A DNA stretch of 64,000 bases from Cricetomys ansorgei (GCA_026225945.1 JAMJFZ010000320.1:13157501-13221500), one strand, 5' to 3'. Positions 34,714 through 46,782 are shown, counted from the first letter of the stretch. Notes: generated by a model not told the origin, from the letters alone. Numbers and translations: made by a program.

Positions 34714-36504
34714 ACTTCCCAAATTAGTTTTTTAATGTTTTATTTACATTTGACAAGTTAAATGGGGCTCAGACAATATGTCTATGAACTACATCCCATA
34801 TCTAAAAATGTAAGCTTCTTTGAATATAGTAGTTATAATTACATGCAGCTTTTTAATTCATGCTTCTCGAACTTGAGCTGCAGGTGTTTTGTGAAGCTCT
34901 TTGCCTTATGACAAGCTCAACTAATAGAGAAGAAGATGTGATCCTGTTTACATATGGTAGCCTTCTAAAAATTGAATAAAATAAACTATAATCCTAGAAA
35001 GAGGCATGGGGAATGTAGGTCGTTTGATTAGCTTCATCAGACATTTGATAAAATTACAAGGCAGCATCAGAAGGATGTGAGCAGGCCCTGCTTTGATTTC
35101 TTTAGAAAACAACTGTTCTTACAAGGATTTCAAACTCTAATCACACTTAATGTATCTTCAAGTAGGGGTTGCACAGACCATCGGAATGTTCTTTCCATTT
35201 GCCTGAATCTGGGTTATTTCCCACACTCCACACTCTGTTAATGTTAATTAAGAAGCAGATTTTACCATATACCACATTTCAATAATGGGCTACATCGTCA
35301 GCATAGAAGTTGGAAACCAATGAACAAAATGTTTGCCATACACTGAGTGTAATCTTTCCGACATTAATGCTGCCAATCCGACTGTGGAAAGATTAAGTAC
35401 AACAAAGAAACATACTCATTAGCTTTTAATGATCGTAACAGACAGATACCATGGCTTTAAATTGCTTTTCAGAGTCTGGATTCTATTTTTATAATCAATG
35501 CTCTAGCTAAACATTCATCATTATGAAGACAAATCCTGTAAGTCACACACATATTTCTGTCTCCTTATGACAGACATTGATTTAGAAAGGAAAGACTAGA
35601 TCCAACCGCCAGGAAACAGCTGGTCTCCTTAGATAAGGAAATCATTGAACTGGCTTTTAATATTGTAAGAAAAAAGGAGAGAGAAAAGGGAAAAAAAAGA
35701 GAGATTTTCTGTGTGAACAGACAACAAACATCTGAACTACCTACATGAGACAACACAATTTATAACTCACAGAACATAACTTAATTATTACATTTTGTGA
35801 TAGCTGCCTTGAAATTGTAGGCAATGTTCTTTTTTTTTTTCTTCCCAAATCAGAGCCACCTGCCTTGCTATTGAAAGCAAACTGAGATACTCCGGGAGAA
35901 TCGTCAGGTGGCAAGAACGAGTGAAATAGGCTCTGAAAGCCTGCGATACGAGGGAGCTGCCATGCCTGGCAGGCCAGTCTGGAAAGCACAGGTAACATTA
36001 ATAAATAACCCAGAAGATGCTTAGTTTCCCGCTTCAATTAATAGCCCTGCAATTCAATCTGTACAAATGGACCCAGCTCCCAGAATCCATGCCAGTTTCC
36101 TAGAGTGACTGGTAACAGACCACTGTTTGCTCAAACTCCAGTTTCAGAAACGAAGGTGCGTTTTATTTTGCAAAGAACGTTCCTCTTTTAAGAAATTTTA
36201 ATCAAAATCTTCTTTCCCTAATTGTCTTAGTAAAAAAATCTCTGCTGGATCCGACAGAATCTCCAGATTCAAAGAAAAGCGTATCATCTCTTCTGTATTT
36301 GAAGCTAAAAGTTGGTTGCCTTAAAATGAAAATATGTATCCATGAGAGACAATTGCATGTCTCGGAACTATTTTCACAATCGCTTTCTTTGGCTAACAAT
36401 TAGAAAACCAGTCTAGCAGAAGTGATGACTCTGAATCTATAAAATAAGGTGGGACTCTAAGGATGGAGTAAAGGATGAATAAATGAAGGGGGGTTTAGTA
36501 TTTT
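34714..36504. other. Repeat-poor AT-rich stretch, candidate conserved non-coding DNA
   Basis: No SINE, LTR or exon recognised over 1.8 kb in an otherwise repeat-rich part. It contains TAAT-type homeodomain words (around 35,240-35,250 and 35,420-35,430) and a perfect 10-bp inverted repeat at 35350-35359 and 35386-35395. Conservation cannot be tested from one sequence. Confidence 0.35.
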
Positions 36505-36695
36505 TGTTAATACTGGGAGTCAAACACAAGGCCTTGTGCATGATGCTACCCAGACACAACACTGACCTCCTTTGCTTAAACTGGGTTTCACTATGTAGTC
36601 GGGTAAACCTTGAACTCTCAGCATAGCCCAGGCTGGCCTCAAACTCAGCTCATTCCTGTCTCTGCCCCTGTGAGTGTGCAGCACCACACCAAGGT
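36505..36695 (-). repeat. Antisense ID-like plus B1 SINE relics
   Basis: 'actgggagtcaaacacaagg' with 'ccttgtgcatgatgct' is the antisense ID/tRNA-like head. It is followed by an antisense B1: 'tgggtttcactatgtagtc', 'agcccaggctggcctcaaac', 'tgcagcaccacacc'. The order (ID then B1 on the plus strand) is opposite to a B4, so these are probably two separate insertions. Confidence 0.7.
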
Positions 36696-37607
36696 GAAAA
36701 AGACATTCAGTTCACGCACCAGTGGATCCTCACTGTATACAAACCGCAGGAAGTCGGCAGTGAAGACAGTAGGTTCTTATCCTTGGTTCTTTGCTCTTCT
36801 TCTCAGTATATATTTTGTTTTCATGTAATGAAAGGGAGTTTAGGCAATATGCCTTTAGGATTAAACGAGCCAAATATTAATTTTCAATTAGCACCGCTCC
36901 TGCATGGAGCAAGTCATTGGCATTTATAATATCAACCTGAAGACAAGTCCCAAATCCATAGTTTAGGAGAGGATTAAGCTGTATTTTATGATTTTAAAAA
37001 ATGATTTAACTTTCTAATTCTAGTTATTCTTCCTTAGTGCTATGACAGGTTTTATTCTGCAGACCGCACACCAATGGCGCCCATCCTCTGAACATGTTCA
37101 ATGGTGAGACAAGCTTGCTTGGCCTTCAAATACATACATAAAACTTATAAATAAGTACAAAATGGCTAATACTGCCTTAGACAGAATTACAAATGAGCAC
37201 TCTACCATTATGTTTTATTGAAAACAAATAGCATTTGAGCGCATTATTAGTGACAGGGTAGACATGAAATTATCCATAATCCTACCATGCAAATACAATT
37301 ACTGTATTTGCATTCAAAATTGCAGCGCTCTGTGTGTGTGTGCTTAATTCTCATATTGACTATTTTCAAAAGCGAGAAACCCATAGACAAGAGTTTGGAA
37401 GTGATCTGGGGAGAAGAAAAGGAAAGAAGCCACGGATGATGAAAATGAGGGAGAAGAGTGGGATGGCGGAGACGAGCAATCGAAGCACAAGACGGGAAAA
37501 TGGGATATAAGGAGACAGAGAAGGATGGTAGAGGCAGAATTACAGGAAAAGGTGAGGAAACAAGAAGGGAGTTAAATACCCCCAAAGATTAAAAAAATCA
37601 TGGCTAT
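36696..37607. other. Stretch without gene, candidate conserved core at 36,830-37,080
   Basis: The part 36,835-37,020 is AT-rich with TAAT/ATTA words and a small hairpin gctcc-tgcat-ggagc (36,896-36,910). The purine-rich part 37,390-37,570 explains the 112-codon minus frame. Confidence 0.35.
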
Positions 37608-37758
37608 GGGGTCGGTGAGATAACTGGTCAGGTAAAGATATTTGCACGAATGTCAAATGACATGGATTTGATTAAAAATTCTACAAATAGGCAGGAGAGG
37701 ACCTAAAACCCATGAATTGCCCTCTGACCTCTACATGTACACTGGGTAAGGCATGCTC

Positions 37759-37800
<42 letters not shown>
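37608..37800 (+). repeat. B3-like SINE with (CA)n tail
   Basis: 'ggtcggtgagataactggtc' is the tRNA-like head, 'ttgccctctgacctctacatg' the B3 3' part, and a (CA)20 array (37,762-37,800) the tail. Confidence 0.75.
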
Positions 37801-37802
<2 letters not shown>

Positions 37803-38232
37803 ACACTAAATACACACATATGTAAAAGCTTTGGCTATTAGTAAGATAAAGCAGTCCGGACACAGACATACAGAGCTTCATGGGGTGGGGTAGCTTTCTG
37901 TTCCATCATTTCAACATGTGGCTTCAACCTCAAAGTCTGTGTGACTGTATCAGCATTCACATTCAACTTGTAAGTCTGAAAAAGGAGGGGTGGGCGGGTG
38001 GAAGCAGAAAGACAAAAAGAAGGCACCTTGATCGGCTATTTAAATTGTTTTCCTGAGATTGCCACAAACTTCCTTCCTCTCATGCCCTGTTATCCAGCAA
38101 GGAGTCACAAGGCCACAATAGCAGATACTTGTGGGGTGCCATACTGTATTACAAGAAGAAAGCTGAACACCAACTTCTGCTGGACTGTGAATCTTTAAAT
38201 TCACAGTAGTATTGTTTGCTCTGAAACACAGC
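37801..38232. other. Stretch without gene
   Basis: No repeat or exon recognised. Confidence 0.5.
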
Positions 38233-38375
38233 GGTGTGAACTCAGATTGTCTGATGAAATCCTGGCTCAGCCTCTGTGACCTCGTGCAAGATTCTCTGTT
38301 CAGTTTTGAATTAAGGTCCACAAAGCACTCAGACACAGTGTCTGGCACAGAGTAAAGACAGGGCAGTGAGCAAAT
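38233..38375 (+). repeat. MIR SINE
   Basis: Sense MIR: 'aaatcctggctcagcctctg', 'tgacctcgtgcaag', 'acacagtgtctggcacagag'. Confidence 0.65.
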
Positions 38376-38765
38376 TTATTTTCAACTGTTAGCATAGCTC
38401 AAAAATAATGATATATTGCTTCCTGGAATTCTATACATCTTAGATACTTATGGAGAAGCAAGTCAGACTTGATAACATTTCTTCAGCATATTAGCTGTGT
38501 TGCATGTAACAAAAAAATCTACGGTTTTGACATTGGAAATTTGACAACTTTTTATACTCTTTCTGTGGTACCATGACAACCCTGTGGTCACCTTATCAGT
38601 GCCATGTGAGACATTAGGTAGAGCTGTGCCAATCTTTGATAGCCAGTAGGTACACAGGATTTGAAGTTGTATTTATTTCGAATCTCTGAGACTTTTAAAA
38701 TGATCAAATTTTGTAACCGTTTTTGGATGTAGCAGGAGCAATGTCTGTAGGAATGGCGAGAGAAG

Positions 38766-38885
38766 CCAGGCCCAGTAGAACATAGCTGAGACTCTGGCAC
38801 CCACCAGGCTGAGGCAAGAGAAATTTGAGGGAGCTGGGGCTACACAGCGAGAAAGAGTCTAAAGAGCAAAATAAAGTAAAAACGG
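38766..38885 (+). repeat. Old B1/proto-B1 SINE
   Basis: 'gccaggcccagtagaacata', 'caggctgaggcaagagaaat', 'ggggctacacagcgagaaag' and an A-rich tail follow the 7SL-derived monomer, with heavy divergence. Confidence 0.65.
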
Positions 38886-39782
38886 GTAAGGGCAGACAGA
38901 AAGACATACAGAAAAATCCCAATTTAGACATAAAAAGGGTCAGGGTAAGTCACCTTTACGATCAGAATCATCCTTAGGCACCGGGATCTGTTGCTCCTGC
39001 TGTGGTCTTTTCCCTCTAGCTGGCCAGGCCTGTTCTTCATCTAAGGAAGTCACGGCAATATCAGTCGTTGGTTTGAAATTTTAATTTGTTTATCAGCAGC
39101 TTGGTGAGGTCTTGTGCTCTCCACATTTTAACTTCAGAGAAATGTCATCTTCAAGAAGATGTGAAAACGAGTCTGGAATTTCAGTCCAGCGAGTAGCTGC
39201 ATTCTGACCCAAATTCCATTCTGCCTCTGTGAGTTTCTGCCAACTCATTTAGAACTTTATCGATTCTACCCAACTCTTACAAATGAACTCAAACAATCGG
39301 GCTGCCTAGGAGAGACTTGCAGCCAGCGGAGACAACCTCATCTCTCACTGAAGGCTTTGAGCTTTGTCTCTGCTGACGGTCTTATTTGTGTAAGGCTGTG
39401 AGAGGACAGATTAATCTTCCCATTTTCAAGGTGAATCTGACAATTGTCTCCGTGAGCATCGACCAATGTACAGTGAAGTGCATGGGGAATTGGAGGATGT
39501 GTCTTGGAATGATACTGGGATTGTTTTGTTTTGATTCAAAGAGTAAGATTTTGCTGTTATTTTCATTGATGGCGGTGGTAAGTGTGTATGTGTAAGTACA
39601 CGTGCGTGTGTGAGAGAGAGATGGGAGAGGGTAGAAGGTAACGGAATCAATTGATTAGGAAGTGCGCAAGTGTTAATCTCACGTATTCAGGTCTTGTTCT
39701 AATGACCTACTAAATTCCATGAAATTAACCTACTAAGTTCCACAAAGTCGTGAAATAGTGCTGACGCTGTTGGCACCGATCA
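38886..39782. other. Stretch without gene
   Basis: No confident repeat; a short GT/GA mixture at 39,575-39,620. Confidence 0.5.
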
Positions 39783-39870
39783 TTAAAACAAAACAAACAA
39801 AACAAAACAAAACCAAAAAAAAGAAAAAAGAAAAAACCAAACCCAAACCAAACCAAACAAGCAAAAACAA
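39783..39870. repeat. (AAAC)n/A-rich tract
   Basis: A-rich tract with repeated aaac, aaaac and aaacc units; no retroposon body adjoins it that I recognise. Confidence 0.9.
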
Positions 39871-40149
39871 CGGACTTGGGAATATCGTCATTCGGGGACT
39901 CATGGTTCTTGTACATCAGCTGCTTAACACTGAGAAGACGTGACTAACCCACAAAGATTTCTCTCTAAAAATATGGCATTAAATGAGTTACAGATATATA
40001 CAGAGCTACTCGGATCAGTTTTAGCCATTGTAATTGCCCTATGCAAGTGAACGCTATACATGATAGGAAAGATAAAGGACTAATAAAGACAGCCTAGCAA
40101 CAGAGTTTTCCCACCTTGTGAAAAACCAGTGGCGTTATAATAACAATAG

Positions 40150-40385
40150 TCATCCCATCATTAATCAATCTTTGAGATACTCTTAAAGTGCCAGCCCCAG
40201 TTCTGTAACTCTACCCACTAATCCCTGTTAACCACCCAGCACCAACCATTACGAACGCTCCTGTACAGGGGAGGACACCATCACAAAGCAGACGAGTGAC
40301 TTCCGAGATCATACAACTAGTGGCGCCGAATCAGGATTTGAACCAAGAACCAACAGAACTGGGTTCCATCAAATGCCCAGTGTGA
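40150..40385 (-). repeat. MIR SINE
   Basis: Antisense MIR: 'aaagtgccagccccagttct', 'caggggaggacaccatcaca', 'catacaactagtggcgccga', 'caggatttgaaccaagaacc'. Nearly full length. Confidence 0.85.
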
Positions 40386-41482
40386 TGAGTAAAAAGGCTT
40401 CATATTTTCTGAGCTCGGCAGAAACTCAGGACAGAGTAGCGGTTGACATTTTTTTCCTTATTACTTCTAGCTCTATTTTGTAGCTTGTGCTGAATGATTT
40501 AAGACAAACTGTCAATTGTCTTCCTATCTCCCATAGATAGACCTCCATAAACAATATGCATATCTAGGAGTAACCATATTCTATACTACCACCTCATAGA
40601 TTCTTTGTGCAAGTCCTATGTATATACTTTATACAGTACTATTTGTGTTTCAGAACGAACAAAGAAATGTTTGAGAACTTATCAGATAAACATGGCACTC
40701 ACAATTAAAATATTTTTCAGCCTCGTTTTGAAAGCAGCATGCTCAATCTGGTACTAGAGACGCATTTATGACAGTTTGCCAACATCCCCTTTGAAAATGT
40801 GAACTTGAATTCAGATGAGGCAAGTACTTTCCGTTCACCCTACTCCCTAGCTCTCCTCATGGTTCCAGACAGGCCAGCTTCATCCATGTGCACTGCTGCC
40901 CTAGAGTATGAAGGCTTTCCTGCTGCCTGTCTAATAACAGCCTACATTCGCTCAGTTAGTTCCGTGCAGGAGTTGTCAACATACAAAGCCTAGAGCTGGG
41001 AAACAGGAAATAGGATGTGGGACACGTAATATTAAGATTCTGCTTCATGTTATCTATACTTACAGAACTTGAAAAACAATAACACTTCTCACATGAAGCA
41101 AAGTAATGATGTTAAAAATGTGAAGGTACAAAAAGAAAACTCTATCCCTAGATGAATGAGATTCCACAAACCTACCAGTCTTTTCATCTAGAAAACAACT
41201 GTATACAACCTAACCTGTGCATTTAGGATAGGGAAGGAAGTCACAGATTTTGCAGGTAAAAGCTGGGCTACTGAGAATGATGAAATTCAGGAGAGAAAGG
41301 ACTGTTAATCACGTCTCTGCAGGTGACACTGGCTAGTCGATTTAGATGATGTCACACAAGTCAGTCGAATGAGTCTACAGATTCCCCCCGGTCCCCGGAA
41401 AGCTTGCGGTCCTGGTAGCTGTCATTGGCACATTTATTCATTCCGCAAGTAAATACTTCCCACTGCCCATTCTGAGTCATGC
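40386..41482. other. Stretch without gene
   Basis: AT-rich, no repeat recognised; the 64-codon frame at 40799-40993 (+) resembles no known protein. Confidence 0.5.
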
Positions 41483-41855
41483 TCCATCTTATTTCTACTC
41501 TACTCTGTGAAAAGATACCATGATCAAGGTAACTCACAAATAAAGCATTTAATTGAGGGCTTGCTTACAGTTTCAGACAGTGAGCCCATAACCATCACTA
41601 GGAAAACATGGTAGCAGGCAAAGCAGGTATGCTACTGAGTAGTAGTTGAGAGCTACTACAAGCAGGAGGCAGAGACAGAGAGAGGTGGGGGTGGTGGCTT
41701 GGCCTTTGAAACTCAAAGTCCACAGCCCTGGTGACATGTCTCCACCATCAGGGCCATTCCTCCTAACCCTTCCCAAACAGTTCCACCAGCTGGGGACTAA
41801 ACATTCAAACATATATGCCTATGGGGGCCATTCTCATTCAAATGACTAAACACAC
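41483..41855 (-). mobile_element. ORR1-type MaLR LTR (antisense)
   Basis: Reads as the complement of ORR1: 'ctctgtgaaaagataccatg', 'aaagcatttaattgagggct', 'tgcttacagtttcaga', and at the far end 'ctatgggggccattctcatt' followed by 'caaatgac'. Nearly full length, solo, non-coding. Confidence 0.85.
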
Positions 41856-41890
41856 TGCAGCATTAAGCAAAATGGTCAAAAGCACCTCAC

Positions 41891-41970
41891 TGGGCTGACG
41901 ATACGGCTCAGCTGGTAAAGTGCTTGCCCGGCATGTAGAAGGCCTTGGGTTCAATCCCCAAAACCACACA
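41891..41970 (+). repeat. ID-like (tRNA-derived) SINE fragment
   Basis: Pol III A-box-like 'tacggctcagctggtaaag' and B-box 'ggttcaatcccc' with the intervening 'tgcttgcccggcatg' are those of an ID/B4 head. No B1-like middle follows, so this is an ID element or a truncated B4. It is a SINE, not a tRNA gene. Confidence 0.8.
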
Positions 41971-44009
41971 TTTCTCATCTAGGAGGAGAAAAGCTAGCTC
42001 ATAAATGAACTTAGAAAACAAACAAATAAACATTATGCAATAGCTTAAAAGGTGGTCGGTGGTCTGCCAGGGGTGGGTGTAGGGAGGTAAGAACCACTCT
42101 GGATGTCACTAAAGGTCTGGAAGTGTGGGAGACCTTACACAACAGATAAACACTTCAAATTCGTTATTTGGCTTCCTGATCTTGAGATGGCTCAGATCCC
42201 ATCCACTCTCTAGCATCTCTTGTACTTTGGCTCTATTCTTCTCCTTTCATCTGTTCCCTTCCAGACAGCCTAAACCTATTTATTGTGGATTTAAAGTATT
42301 CTCATTTGCCTTTGTTTTCATTCCAGTCACGAGAACTCATTAGCCTTTAACAAATTAGTTTCTTTACCAATCCAAGAAATGTATAGCAAATCAGAAAACC
42401 ATCCTAAACCTGCATTCGTCTCGACTCAATTCATACCTTTCGTCTCTATGACCTGGTTCTCAGTACGGATGCTGAGCCGTGGTGTGGCTACTGAACAGCC
42501 AGCCCAGGTAAGTTCATTACCTCACATGTGCTGCTGGTACGGATGTTTTCTATTCAAGCAGCAAGAACTTTGCCTGACGATAGTTTACCCAAAGTGTGCA
42601 AAATGGATTTACGTATTTCCTTTCTGCAAAGGGCATGGTATACGTCCTGAGATAGGTAGGGACACAGCCATTGGAGGAAAACTGTGGCTTTTGTTTTAAG
42701 TTTCATTTCAGGCAGAAATGGGAAAGCAGTCATTCAGTTGAGAGTTCTAACCAGTATGTTTAGCTGTGGGTGCTGAAGATAATGAACCACTTCTCTAAGC
42801 CCGTCGCTAAAAATGGCCAAGTCATTATAGATCTTGGTACTGCCTAATGGTCCAGAACAACAAGATTTGGCAAATGAGCATTTCAGAGCTCAGTGGCTCT
42901 CGGAACGCAGGTTAGACCATTCAGGTATTTAAGTGTTATCCATGGTCTCTTCAATTGAGCAAATGGGTCTATAATAATTAAAATACTGTAAACACGGTGC
43001 CACGGTCCCTGGGCTTTCAAAGAGGGGCACTTTACTGCGGGAAGGAAATGAGGTGTTGCCTTGTTAGGGAAGCACAGTCTGCATGGAGAAGCAGCCTGAC
43101 AGGCTGGAGAAGGAGCCTCATTTGTGAGCACATGGCCCTTCCGATGCCCTCGTCTGCAGTCCCAGAAGTGTCTATGACAGGGGCAGGATAGGTGACCGCA
43201 GCTGGGCTCTCTCTACTGCTCCTTCTGGTACTTTCCATCTCAATGAACAGGCCTCTCACTTGCTGAGCAGACTACCAAGATGTCACCTCTGTACAAGAGC
43301 TCGACACACTGGGGAAATAAACAGTGCTTTCTATTTTTAGAATGACTGGAGACATTTATTGCATACACAGAGATGCTTCCCCATTCCCTACCTTTTGATG
43401 GCTATTCTGCGCTCACAAGAGAAATCGCTAGTATAATCTCATCTAGAAAAAGAGAATGCCAAGAGACGCCATCTTGATCCATAGTTGTCGTTCTGACTCA
43501 GAGTACATGTGAGGGAAATGTTCTGTGGCTTCAAAAGAAAATTAAAGAACAAAAGCTGTATCATTAATTATAGCTCTGAAATACTTTTGTTGACCTTCTA
43601 GGAAGGTGATGTGAAGATGCCAACGCAAAGTATAACAAAATGGCACCAAAAGTAGGTCAGGTGGTACGGTCAGGTAGTAAGCTTGCTGAAGTTTAATTAG
43701 TTGAAGTTCTGAGGTCTTAGAGGAACTACCTGAGAAGACCAGTAAATTGGCTTTCAGGAAATAGAAAAAAATCCTTCTAGGGACTCTTTCAAGAAAACAT
43801 GATCTTAAAAAGGATATGGTTGATATTTGATTGACTGTTTGGGGAATGTCATCTCCTAAGGGACTGGGTTTGTGTCTTTTTTCATTAATTCCAGAGTCAG
43901 CTGGCCTTAGGCACTTACCCACTAAAGATTTAAACCATTCATCCAATGAGAAAAAGAAGAATGCAGGGGAGGCTCTAAGTCCCTCACTTACAGGGAAGAT
44001 CTGATTCAC
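41971..44009. other. Stretch without recognised gene or repeat
   Basis: About 2 kb with no confident transposon. It contains the candidate exon listed at 42,327-42,507. The 163-codon minus frame at 43542-44033 starts in a (CA)n tract and resembles no known protein. Confidence 0.45.
42327..42507 (+). other. Candidate exon (splice sites plus open frame), unproven
   Basis: A pyrimidine-rich acceptor ('tttgttttcattccag', AG at 42325-42326) and a perfect CAG/GTAAGT donor (GT at 42508-42509) bracket 181 bases. One forward frame is open for all 60 codons from 42328 to the donor. A second strong acceptor lies at 42263-42264. The translation (starting HENSLAFNKLVS) resembles no family I know. Such splice-site pairs arise by chance, so this is a candidate only and could equally be a lncRNA exon. 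Confidence 0.2.
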
Positions 44010-44056
44010 AAATACACACACACACACACACATGTGTGTATATACACATATACATA
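44010..44056. repeat. (CA)n followed by TG/TA-rich palindromic part
   Basis: 'acacacacacacacacac' runs directly into 'atgtgtgtatatacacatat', giving a small near-palindrome. Confidence 0.9.
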
Positions 44057-45436
44057 TTCATACAGGCTCTTATCTCTTCTTTCCTCAGAAGAAAACAGAA
44101 CAACATAGTCTAGAAATCTAAAAGGCAAGAAGTTCTTCCTAATGCTTCATTAGAATCCTTCTTAGCCTGTCAAATGTGGGAGCTGAGAGCAGCTGCTTAG
44201 AATCGTTCAAGCAGTGCCACTTGGTTCCCACGAAGACAGTGATTAGAGCCTTCTTCTCCCCAGGGTTCACATCTTGGGGAGAAAAACGTGGGTCTTCAGC
44301 CTTTCCTCATGAGACTGTTCCCCAAACTATTAATAACATTAAAAAAAAATGATGCCTTTGAGATTGACTCCAAGATCTCAGCACCCTTCCATAATCAGAT
44401 CTGTGCTTCTGAAAGCAGTGACTTTAGAGCATCTATCCTGCCTTTCATACGGTGACCGGGTATCCCTATCTGCCAAGGACTGAAGTCGATAGAATTTTCA
44501 GTGCTAAGAGCAGGAAAGACTGGATCACACTGAAAGGCTGAGCCTACAAACCTGAGCCTGGTCTGACCTGACTCAGTATCTTGGGGCTCTATTGCTCTGC
44601 ACTACTCCTGGCATCTGGAGTGGGTCTTGAACCTCTCAAAAGGGCGAAGGAACTTAGACTGGAACCATTTTCCAAGGCTTATTTGGAAACTGGGGACACA
44701 ACACTGTCTTGCAGCAGCAGCAGCAGCGTAAGTATTACCACTTGGGCAGGGGTGTCATCTGTATTATACACTGTGTTGTAGTAAACGTGGCCTCTGCATA
44801 CCCTCCCAACTGTGACCCACCCCAAATAGCTCTGGAAATCACTTGCTTGAGCATGCCTCTTAAAATCTTTCTATTACCAAACCTCTTTTTCCGTGAATTT
44901 TTTAATACAACCCTCAGTATAAACTTTATCAAGTAGATGTACAAATAAAACATTTATTGATAAGTAAATAACAAATCCAAAGCAATCCTTTGGTTTACAA
45001 ATATTTTTATCATTTATTAAAGATTAAATCAAATTTGCATACTAATAAAATGCTTGTGTTTGTTTTTGTTTTGTTTTGTTTTGCTTGCATGAAGAATTAA
45101 ATCTTGGCTGAGTATTTGATGCTGCAGGACCTGGAGTCCCTTCAACACGTTCTCAGACCTTGGTTGATATTTTGGTTCTATATTGTCAATGTTGTGAACG
45201 CTGCTCAGCATAAATACTCAGGCAAAATGCAAAAGTGTGTTTAGGGCCGTTTCAGAAGCTGTTGAAAGTTCTGTTCTCAAAACAAGGTTCTTTAATGCTG
45301 TTGTTTCAACTTGGCAACCAAAATGGCAATTTTCAAAGTCAAACACTTTCGCACAACGCAAGCCAAAGATATGCTAACGTGATACATGCATGCTTAGAAA
45401 CAATGCAGCAAATGTGCTAAGATATTTTATTTTCTG
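44057..45436. other. Stretch without gene
   Basis: Contains a (GCA)5 run at 44,711-44,727 followed directly by a GTAAGTAT donor-like octamer (44,728-44,735). No repeat family recognised; a (TTTTG)n block lies at about 45,058-45,084. Confidence 0.45.
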
Positions 45437-45660
45437 AGGCTGGCAAGATGGCTCGGAGGTTAAGAAGAGCACTTGTTCTTCCAGAGGACCTGACTTCAAT
45501 TCCCAGCACTCAGGTAGTGGCTCACAACTGTTTGTAACTCCGGTCCTAGGGGATATGACCCTCTCTCTTCTGGCCTCCTCGGATACCAGACATGAGTGTG
45601 GTTCATAGACATACATACGGGCAAAATACCCTTACACACAAAATAGATCTTTTAAAACAA
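45437..45660 (+). repeat. B2/B3 SINE
   Basis: Head 'aggctggcaagatggctcgg', A box 'ttaagaagagcacttg', B box 'cttcaattcccagcactc', body 'tctcttctggcctcctcgg', and tail 'agatcttttaaaa'. Near full length. Confidence 0.92.
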
Positions 45661-46429
45661 ATTTCCATAATTAAAACATTATTTTTTTCATAGTAGGAAA
45701 AATTGTATGTATATTCAAAATAATGTAGTTTTCTTTTCTTTTTTTTAACATGGTTTCAAATCTAAGTCAGGTGTCTCAAACAGTTGGTGCTTCCAAAGAC
45801 ATGCGTAGAGCAAAGTTCTCGGGACCATGACTGTGATACTCTCCTGTTGCAACCTGCTGAGCACTGTCAGACACACCCTGGGTTCCCGACAAAGGCCACA
45901 GGATCTGGCCCAAATCCCCTGCCTGTTATAACAGGGACAATCTTTCCTTCTGTGTTCTATAACATGGCTTCTGCTTCTGACTCCCCCTTTTTAACCCAAG
46001 AATTTTTACACATCCGTAAGTATATAGCTATATGAAATAGGTATGTAGATCATTTATTGATGGTAAGCCATAAAGAAATCTGAAGTAACTCTTTGGGTGT
46101 ATGAATACTTTTACCACTTATTAAAGGTGAAGGCAATCTTTAATGTGTTCAGAAACCTTCACTGCTGTCCCATTTTTCATGATCCTCTGCTCAAAAGCTG
46201 TACTTTTGAGAAACCACAGATATACAGTGCCATTTTCTTATCCTTCCTACAGACTGAAGACAAATGGAACAGGGAAGGAAGAGGCAGAATGGAACAGAGC
46301 ACAGGAAGAGCATCGTAGAAGGAAAAAGAAAGGAAGGAGAGAGAAAAGGGGAGAGGAGCAGGTGAGGTATAACGGTTAGTACTGTCAGCTTCAACCCCTA
46401 GGAGACAGCTTCTGTCACACCTGTCTCAA
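45661..46429. other. Stretch without gene; candidate exon inside
   Basis: No transposon recognised. The purine-rich segment 46,253-46,370 is discussed as a candidate exon. Confidence 0.45.
46253..46361 (+). other. Candidate purine-rich exon, unproven
   Basis: A strong acceptor ('ttcttatccttcctacag', AG at 46251-46252) and CAG/GTGAGG donor (GT at 46362-46363) bracket 109 purine-rich bases of the kind that contain splicing enhancers. One frame is open throughout (within the 46143-46379 frame) but is low-complexity Lys/Arg/Glu-rich and matches no family I know. Confidence 0.15.
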
Positions 46430-46782
46430 CTGCCCAGATCAAAGATTATCCTTAGAATGTCTGGGCAGGACTGTCTTGGATGCACTGATCCACGTGAGCA
46501 TTGGTCGATGTGAGGAGACCCATCTTATTTGGGGCAAAACCATTCCCTGGGTGGTGGAGACTGGTGGGGTCCTGGGTTATATGAAATGGAGAGGACAAGC
46601 TTTCATTTAATCCTCTCTCTGACTATGGATGTGATGTGGCCAATTGCTTCAAATTCCTGACTCCTTGACTTCCCTGCCATAATGGCCTGTGTCCTGGAAC
46701 TGTGAGCTGAAGTAAATCATTTCTCCTTTAAACTGCTCTTGTCGGGGTGTTTTATCAGAGCACTTGGGGGGAACCTGAGACA
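46430..46782 (+). mobile_element. MT-type MaLR LTR
   Basis: 'gaggagacccatcttatttg', 'gactatggatgtgatgtggc', 'ttgacttccctgccataatg', 'gaactgtgagctgaagtaaa', and the 3' end 'cctgagaca' are typical of older MT/MLT1-like LTRs. The 5' boundary is uncertain. Solo and non-coding. Confidence 0.8.

Noticed and set aside
41891..41970. tRNA gene (A and B boxes present)
   Set aside because: The sequence fits an ID/B4 SINE head; it does not fold convincingly as a mature tRNA cloverleaf with a plausible anticodon stem.
43542..44033. 163-codon minus-strand frame as a gene
   Set aside because: It starts in a (CA)n tract giving a Cys/Val run and resembles no known protein; a frame of this length is not unusual by chance in 64 kb.
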